A DNA stretch of 64,000 nt from contig MU008160.1 in NCBI GenBank assembly GCA_010909165.1, positions 1,922,001 to 1,986,000 of the forward strand, read 5' to 3'. This document shows, piece by piece, positions 58,008 through 64,000 of the stretch. The first letter of the stretch is position 1, and every line of letters begins with the position of its first letter. The DNA comes from Anthoceros angustus (lineage: Eukaryota > Streptophyta > Anthocerotopsida > Anthocerotales > Anthocerotaceae). The position numbers and the translations under genes were made by a program. Below the pieces are notes generated by a model. The model searched no databases. It saw only the letters and a list, made by a program, of their open reading frames with translations, and was not told where the DNA came from.

Positions 58008-58139
58008 TCAATTAGGAAATGAGTGTCTTGGTCAGATGGACCTTAATATCTTAACTCAACAAGCAAATAAGTATCTTGGTCAGATGGACCTTAATATCTT
58101 AACTCAACAGGCAAATGAGTATCTTGGTCAAATGGACTT
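57999..58139. repeat. Three 48-base tandem repeats at the right end of the TIR element
   Basis: Units at 57999-58046, 58047-58094 and 58095-58139 share TATCTTAACTCAA and TATCTTGGTCAGATGGACC. The first unit overlaps the outer part of the right TIR. The left end carries only one diverged, inverted counterpart (near 46,070-46,099). Confidence 0.9.
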
Positions 58140-58489
58140 GATGGACACTTCATCAAGGAGTGAACTCATAAGCAGGAGCTATGGCTCCTCGGCTTACATT
58201 GATTGCTTGTTTAACTAGCTACATTGCTGGAGTGCTCCTTATATCACACTTCCCTTTCGAAAACCACCATGTGAAGGGCAGCCTTTTGTACAAAGGCTCC
58301 TGAAGATCGAGATGCTACTTGATCGAGGTGGCCCATTAGTCTCGTCATTTCATATATGTACTTCTTTGGCCTGATCTCTTCTTATATGTAGTTGTGGGCT
58401 ACGGACTTCCCTTGGGGGTTAGGAAATAAGTGGGGTTTTGTTTTTCCGTAGGTCCGAAGAGTAAAATAAGGCGGAAAAGGGGGAATAAG
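58140..58489. other. Right flank of the TIR element, no gene
   Basis: No recognisable coding sequence or repeat. Base composition rises sharply in GC after 58,430. Confidence 0.5.
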
Positions 58490-59020
58490 CACGGACGGCG
58501 CTCCGGACTGGGCTTCGGAGTATACTCCGGACTCCGGAGTGGGTAACGGACCCCGGTACCACTATGACGAGCTCCGGACTACGCACCCGGGTAACGGGAT
58601 AAGTTCGGACCCCACTCCGGGTCAAAACAGGATAAGTACGCCAGGGAAAGTAATTTGGAAGTCGAGTCGTGAGGACAGACTGAGAGGAACCCGTGGCCAG
58701 CCCAGTGAGGAGGCGGAGCCAGGAGCCTGCGGGTCCGGACTTTGTTCGGACTCCGGAGGAAAGGCCGGATCTCGAAGTCCGGCCCCATGAGGGAAGTCTG
58801 GACTTAGAGATCCAGAGGATCTGGTAGTGATCCGGACCCCGAGGTCCGGACTCAGGAAGAGTTGGGTCCGGACCACGAGGTCCGGACCCGAGGTCCGGAC
58901 CCGAGGTCCGGACTCCAGGCCCCAGATGAGGGGCCAGGACCCCGGAGGAAGAGGCCGGACCTAGAGGTCCGGACTCGAGTTGAGACGGTCATGAGATCCG
59001 GGCTAGGGGAGTGGGGAGAG
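58490..59020. repeat. TCCGGAC-rich satellite-like DNA
   Basis: Dense, irregular repetition of TCCGGACC/TCCGGACT and GAGGTCCGGAC words in direct and inverted form; at 58,865-58,915 three units of CGAGGTCCGGACC run in tandem. The open frames here are low-complexity and not believable genes. Confidence 0.8.
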
Positions 59021-60129
59021 CCACCAATCACCGCCCGGCAGATCTGAGCTCTTGGAGGGCCCATTGTGGCCCGCCAGAGATAAGAGAGGAGGCGAGGAGG
59101 ATTTAGTAGTGGCCGTTGTCGGGGCCGCAGTCGCCTGCACTGTGAGACCTCAGGGAAGGGAAGGGGTCCCGCCTCACGGATCATCCGATTGGTAGCCGCC
59201 GCCTTCGACTTGGGCCGCGGTGCGAGAAGGAATCAAGGGCCATCCAATTTCCGCTTCCAGTGATAGGAGGAATAAGGAGGATAGTAGGCGGCCGATTAAG
59301 GCGTCTTGAAACCAGCCACTTTCGAATAGTGTAATAAAGGCGCCGACTTGGGCGTAGTATATACAATTTGAGGGAATAATCATCTTCTCTTGGTGTTGAT
59401 GCCGTTTCTTGCAGGACCTTTGTGTGTCTTCTTGCTAACGTGAGTCTGAGTCATGGCGAGCCTGAGCTGACTCGGGCAGGAGGTCAAGGTGAGCGGACCC
59501 CTAGCGTGTGAGGTGTGTGTGCGGGGACCCTGTTCGCCGGGCCGGCCCGGCCGAGCCGGAGCGTGTGAGCCGGAGGAACTCCGGGAGGCGTCTGAGCCGG
59601 ACGGAGGCCGGACCCCGGAGGAGGTCGGGGCTGATCTTGTGTAGCCATGCTCTTTTCAAGGTTGATGAGCGTAGTGGGGAGTGATGAGGAAGCGGACTAA
59701 AGAAAGGGTAGCGGTATGCTGGGCAAGCGGAGCAAGCGGGGTCATAAACGTTTGGCCACCGGGCTGTTGGTGACGTTATGAAGTAGGCTAAAAGCAGCGA
59801 TTACGTGTGTTAAAGAGGAGTGGACACAAAGTAAGGTGAGAATCGGTCGAAACGCGCAAATGGAGCTATCATTCTCTTGGGAGCGGACTCCTTCCTACAA
59901 CGACCGGATTATGCGCCGGTGATCATCGGCAAAGTCGCGCCACATTTTGGCGCTGGGGAATGAAATCGCCCGTAGCAAGCGTGATGTGGATGCGGAGGGC
60001 GAGAGGCGTCAGAAACGATTGGGTGAGTGAGTCGGACGTTGGGGACCGCCAGGCTGAGCGCGAGGCACGTGAGAGGCGGCCTCAGCGTGAGACCTCGATC
60101 GGCAAGAAGCACGGTAGACTTGTCGGACC
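59021..60129. other. GC-rich flank, possibly the 5' region of a retrotransposon
   Basis: No gene seen. Its position upstream of a gag-like segment would fit an LTR/leader region, but I found neither a primer-binding site nor paired LTRs. Confidence 0.3.
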
Positions 60130-60800
60130 GTGAGGAGGAAGTACACCAAGTCGGTGTCGGGCGGTTCCTCAACCCTTGCACGTTGTGACAACGTCGACCA
60201 GCCAGTGCTCTTGGAGGTAAGAAGAAGGAAAACCTTTGAGGATTCGTGTCGGAGAACTTCAACTGAGAAGGTTCGGATCGCGGCTTATCAGTTTCAAAGT
60301 TGCGGGGCGGCTCGGTCGTCTGAGAGAAAGTCTGGGCAGGCAGCTCCCCTTGAAGCAGCTGAAGGATGCCTTCTTGGAAAGATTCCGTGGGATCGATCAA
60401 GAAGGCTACGTCTTGTCAAACTCGAGAACACGAGGCGAGGCAAGGCGGAGAAATTGGGATCACACATCGAGCGGTTCTACGCTCTTGAGATCGACACCCC
60501 ACACCACCAGGCGTGCGTTGGTTCGCGCTTACCCAAGCCAATGGCTAAGCACGTTAACACTGTTGGCGAAGGATGTGGAGCAGGCGGTCCGGCGGGCTAC
60601 GAAGAATCGATGCACCAGACGGCCGAGGGGCCTCGGGAGGAAGAAGAAAAAGAAGAAAGCGGGGTCGGACTCAAGATGAAGAACTCTCGGAGGAGGATGA
60701 TGAGGCCGAGGGGCATCGGAGGAAGAGGAAGAGGACTCAAGAAGAATCCGGGGATGAAGAAGAAGAACCAGCCGAAGAAATAGGAAGAAAAAGCTAGTGA
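60130..60800 (+). mobile_element. Retrotransposon gag-like fragment (Gypsy type)
   Basis: Overlapping frames together resemble a retrotransposon gag capsid: EKVRIAAYQFQ, LKQLKDAFLERF, KLENTRRGKAEKLGSHIERFYALE, LPKPMAKHVNT and VEQAVRRATKNR. The succession LKDAFLERF then KLEN-RRGKAE--GSHIERFYAL matches the QG-x-x-x-Y-x-x-x-F core of Gypsy gag. Frames alternate, so it is broken as read. An acidic/basic low-complexity tail (EEEEKEE) follows. Confidence 0.6.
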
Positions 60801-60879
60801 GTCAAGCTGGAGAAGAAGGTTATGATGCATCAAATGTAGGGAGGTTCCGCTGACCCGGCTCCTTTGAAAGAAGTAGCGG

Positions 60880-63800
60880 TTGAGGGAAGCAGGTAATGAA
60901 GAGGGTGGAGGAATTGGCGATCAACCAAGTGAAGGATAAAGAGCATGAAGGCGGCCTACGCGAGGACCCATCATGGTGTGCGGTGTGGTCACCAACATGG
61001 GCGTTGAAGGCTAGCGCCTCGGACCCGTGGAGCCGGTGGAGTGCGACTACGGGATGGTCCAGGAGGCGGTGGGAGCGCACATGAGTGCAAGAAACACCAT
61101 GCTCAGGCAGATGCACAGGCAGGCCATCAGTGCATCGACCTCCAGGTTCAGGCCGGCCTTGGAGCCCCTCGGAATTCTCGGCGGCGTGGTCTCCGGAACT
61201 GGGGAACCCCGCACTACTCCAACGCTGCCCATACCCCACCGCAAGGCAACGGGACTTTGACTGCGGTGGAGATTGTAGCGGGGCACATGGCGGTACACTG
61301 TCTCAGAGATCCTCGTTCCTGATGCGCTATGCCCACCCCGGCTGGAGGACCGCCCACGCCCTCCCTCCCTGCGCGCCCGATTACTACGATTGAAGGCATT
61401 TGGCGGAGTGGGAAGAGGCGCTGAGGAAGGCACTTGGAACGGTGTGCAGGCGAGTTCGGTTAGGAGGAGAGGCGGGACAGTACCGGAAGTGTCAACTCAG
61501 CCGTGAGAAGGGAGGAGAGGAGACAATTGAAGGAAGTAGCCGAGGGAAGATCCGAACGGGTAATGAAGAGGGTGGAGGAGTTGACGATCAACCGTGAAGG
61601 ATAAAGAACGCGAAGGCGGCCACCACGGTCCGGACTCATCTGTGGTGTGCGGTGTCACCAACATGGGCATTCAAGGCCAACGCGCCTCCGCACTGCTGGA
61701 ACTGTGGAGTATGACTACGGGGAAGAGTCCGAGGAACGGAGGACGATACCAAGTGCAAGAAGCACACCACCGGGCCCCAGATCCCAAGACGATGTACCCA
61801 CGGCACCATCCGTGCATCGACTGGCGCAAGACGCATGGGAGCCCCTCCAGAATTCTCGTGGCGGCGGTCTCTGGAACCGGGAACCGCACTACTCCAACGC
61901 TGGCCCATACCCCACCCAAGGCAACGGGACTTTGAACGCCTGTGGAGATTGAAGGTGCGGTGGCACATGGCAAGACTGTGTCCGAATCCTCGCTCGAGAC
62001 GCCACGCCACCCTGGGAGCCGCGACCGCCACGCCCTCCCTAAGCGGCGATTGAAGACGCACTGAGGGAAGAGGCGCCAGGAACTTGAACGAGGTGGTACA
62101 AGCAAGTTCGCTAAGGAGGAGAAGGGCGACTGAGGTACCGGAAGTGTCAACCCGGTCCAAAAGGAGCGAAGGAGAGGAGACAATTAAGAGGAAGAAAAAT
62201 GGGATAGTCCAATGGATATGGAGGGCCAGGACACACTGGGAAGGACGGCTCCGGCTAAGAAAGGCGAAGGTTCGTCGTGCAACTCTCGAGGAAGCAATGT
62301 GAAGCCCGGAAGCGTTAGGAAAGCGGACTCCCAAGGCAACACCGGTTCCCCGGATGTGGTCGGGAAGTGGCGAGATGCTTGAGGAAGAAGAGATCCAGGA
62401 CCCGGAGGTGGTCCAGGCCACCACGCAGTCCGGACTCATCATGGTGTGCGGTGTGTCACCAACATGGGCATTCGAGGCTAAGCGCCTCGGACCCGTGAAC
62501 CGGTGGAGTGCGACTACGGGGAAGAGTCAGAGGCGGTGGAGGATACCAAGTGCAAGAAGCACCACGGGGCGCGGTATCCCAGCGATGTACCCACGGTGGG
62601 CCATCCGTGCATCGACCTCCGTCTGACACCCGCAGGAGCCCCTCCGAATTCTCGGGCGGTGGTCTGTGGGCTGGGAACCCGGGCACTACTCCAAGCGTGT
62701 CCATACCCCACTCGGCAAGGCAGGGGACTTTGAGCGCTGTGTGGAGATTGTGGCGGCGGGGCACAGGTACCTTGTGAATCCTCGCTCGACGTGCGCTCGC
62801 CACCCGAGGCGACCGCCTCGCCTCCCTCCCTAAGGCGCCCGTGCTACAATTGAAGGCTGGTGGCGGAGTGGGAAGAGGCGGAGAACTTGGAGCAGGTGAG
62901 CAAGCGAGTTCGGAGGAGAAGGCGGACACTCTGGAAGTGTCAACCCGGCCGAGGAGGCGAAGGAGAGAGCAGTTTAAGAGGAAGAAAAATGGGATAGTCC
63001 ACGGATACGGAGGACGGACACACAGGAAGGCGGCCCGCTAAGGAAGGCGAGTTAAATCGGGCAGCTCTGGGAGAAGCAGCCAAAAGCCAGTCGTTAGGAG
63101 CGGACTCACCCAGGCAACACCCGGTTCCCGGATGTGGTCGAAGTGGCGGAGATGCTTGAGAAGAATCAGCGGGACCCAGTGGTCCCCACCACCAGGCGGT
63201 GGCGGAGCTGGAAGAGTCAAAGGCGGCGTGATGGAGAGAGCCACCCGCCTTTCAAGGTGGCCGACTTGATGATGGATCAACAACACTTGGTGTCACTTAG
63301 GCGTTGTTAAAAGACAACCCAGTATCGGCGAAGTCCAGGAGGCCATCAGAGACACAACCACGAAACTCCTTGGGCGGAAGGTCAAACGTGGAGGTAAGGT
63401 AGTATCTCATACGGACTGAGGCGCCAGTGGTTCGTAGAAATTGCTGGGTGTGATTAAGAAGCACCACGGGGCGCGGTATCCCAGCGATGTACCCACGGTG
63501 GGCCATCCGTGCATCGACCTCCGTCTGACACCCGCAGGAGCCCCTCCGAATTCTCGGGCGGTGGTCTGTGGGCTGGGAACCCGGGCACTACTCCAAGCGT
63601 GTCCATACCCCACTCGGCAAGGCAGGGGACTTTGAGCGCTGTGTGGAGATTGTGGCGGCGGGGCACAGGTACCTTGTGAATCCTCGCTCGACGTGCGCTC
63701 GCCACCCGAGGCGACCGCCTCGCCTCCCTCCCTAAGGCGCCCGTGCTACAATTGAAGGCTGGTGGCGGAGTGGGAAGAGGCGGAGAACTTGGAGCAGGTG

Positions 63801-64000
63801 AGCAAGCGAGTTCGGAGGAGAAGGCGGACACTCTGGAAGTGTCAACCCGGCCGAGGAGGCGAAGGAGAGAGCAGTTTAAGAGGAAGAAAAATGGGATAGT
63901 CCACGGATACGGAGGACGGACACACAGGAAGGCGGCCCGCTAAGGAAGGCGAGTTAAATCGGGCAGCTCTGGGAGAAGCAGCCAAAAGCCAGTCGTTAGG
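60880..64000 (+). repeat. Amplified gag-derived tandem repeat, four units
   Basis: Units start near 60,890, 61,555, about 62,165 and about 63,457 (the last cut by the window end). Shared text runs from GTGTGCGGTGTG and CACCAACATGGGC through AATTCTCGG-GGCGGTCT to CGCACTACTCCAA and ending in CCGAATCCTCGCTCG. In varying frames this yields CGV, HQHGH, CGGDC and PNPRS pieces resembling gag zinc knuckles. Units 1-2 are diverged, units 3-4 partly identical. No unit has a continuous frame. Confidence 0.6.
62555..63098. repeat. 544-base block repeated identically at 63457-64000
   Basis: From AAGAAGCACCACGGGG onward the sequence is repeated at an offset of 902 bases with no difference that I can see, up to the window end. 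The other units of the array are clearly diverged. Confidence 0.9.

Larger units (their letters stand above)
46091..58139. mobile_element. Large TIR element carrying a ParB-methyltransferase gene and a DUF7869/DDE-like gene
   Basis: Inverted termini define an element of about 12 kb. Left 46104-46131 and the reverse complement of 57971-57998 match at 27 of 28 bases (core ACCATAATGTTCTTTCCGTC), with a further nine-base match (GTTAAGATA) outside on both sides. Inside are a minus-strand ParB/methyltransferase gene (about 46.8-49.5 kb), basic minus-strand frames (50.2-51.0 kb), a plus-strand DUF7869-type gene (to about 57.0 kb), a 2-kb tandem duplication, and GC-rich palindrome clusters. No reverse transcriptase is present. 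No target-site duplication was confirmed, partly because the right end is followed by three 48-base repeats. DNA-transposon status is inferred from the TIRs and the DDE-like motifs. Confidence 0.7.

Noticed and set aside
46091-58139. Bacterial or phage contamination as the source of the ParB-methyltransferase
   Set aside because: It sits between plant sequences within a TIR-bounded unit next to a eukaryote-type DUF7869 gene, with plant repeat features on both sides.
61636-62442. Minus-strand open frame of 268 residues in the 3' repeat array
   Set aside because: Composition-driven frame in GC-rich repeats; not maintained in the other units of the array.

Overview
The window is nuclear DNA of a land plant. 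Split genes have GT-AG introns of about 70-350 bases. Two purine-biosynthesis enzymes carry plastid-type N-terminal extensions, and a chloroplast splicing factor (RNC1), a plant GDSL lipase, LRR receptor-kinase remnants and a Copia element with a plant-type tRNA-Met primer site are present. Compact genes and families such as a secreted beta-helix protein and a VWA-Cache membrane protein fit a non-flowering plant (lycophyte, fern or bryophyte) better than a crop-type angiosperm, but the species cannot be fixed from the sequence.

Layout. 0.3-1.9 kb: an unrecognised nine-exon gene with one in-frame stop. 2.0-4.8 kb: broken Copia retrotransposon, minus strand. 6.8-8.5 kb: GDSL esterase/lipase. 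10.8-11.9 kb: LRR pseudogene. 12.6-15.7 kb: a divergent pair, SURF6/RRP14-like nucleolar protein (minus) and ribosomal protein eS12 (plus), sharing a 360-base promoter with telo-boxes. 16.3-19.0 kb: LRR receptor-kinase pseudogene. 19.6-21.9 kb: AIR synthetase (purM/PUR5), minus. 22-30 kb: AT-rich DNA with a 1.9-kb tandem duplication of an unrecognised gene. 30.5-33.3 kb: RNC1. 34.0-36.2 kb: secreted beta-helix protein. 38.5-41.0 kb: VWA/Cache membrane protein. 41.5-43.3 kb: intronless glutamine PRPP amidotransferase (purF/ASE), minus. 43.9-45.6 kb: LINE-type remnant. 46.1-58.1 kb: a large terminal-inverted-repeat element, the most interesting object here. 58.5-64 kb: GC-rich satellite-like DNA and amplified gag-like sequence.

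The 12-kb element has near-perfect inverted termini. It encodes a ParB-domain protein followed by a DNA-methyltransferase-like domain on one strand, and a DUF7869-type protein with DDE-transposase-like motifs on the other. It also contains a cluster of GCATGC-centred palindromes and an internal 2-kb tandem duplication. This looks like a mobile element carrying its own prokaryote-type DNA modification enzyme.

Throughout the repeats, paired copies disagree mostly at CAG/CTG trinucleotides, which often appear as CG in one copy. I read this as a likely base-calling artefact of CHG methylation in native plant DNA. If so, many frameshifts in the mobile elements may be technical, whereas the housekeeping genes (eS12, SURF6, purF, most of RNC1 and purM) read cleanly.
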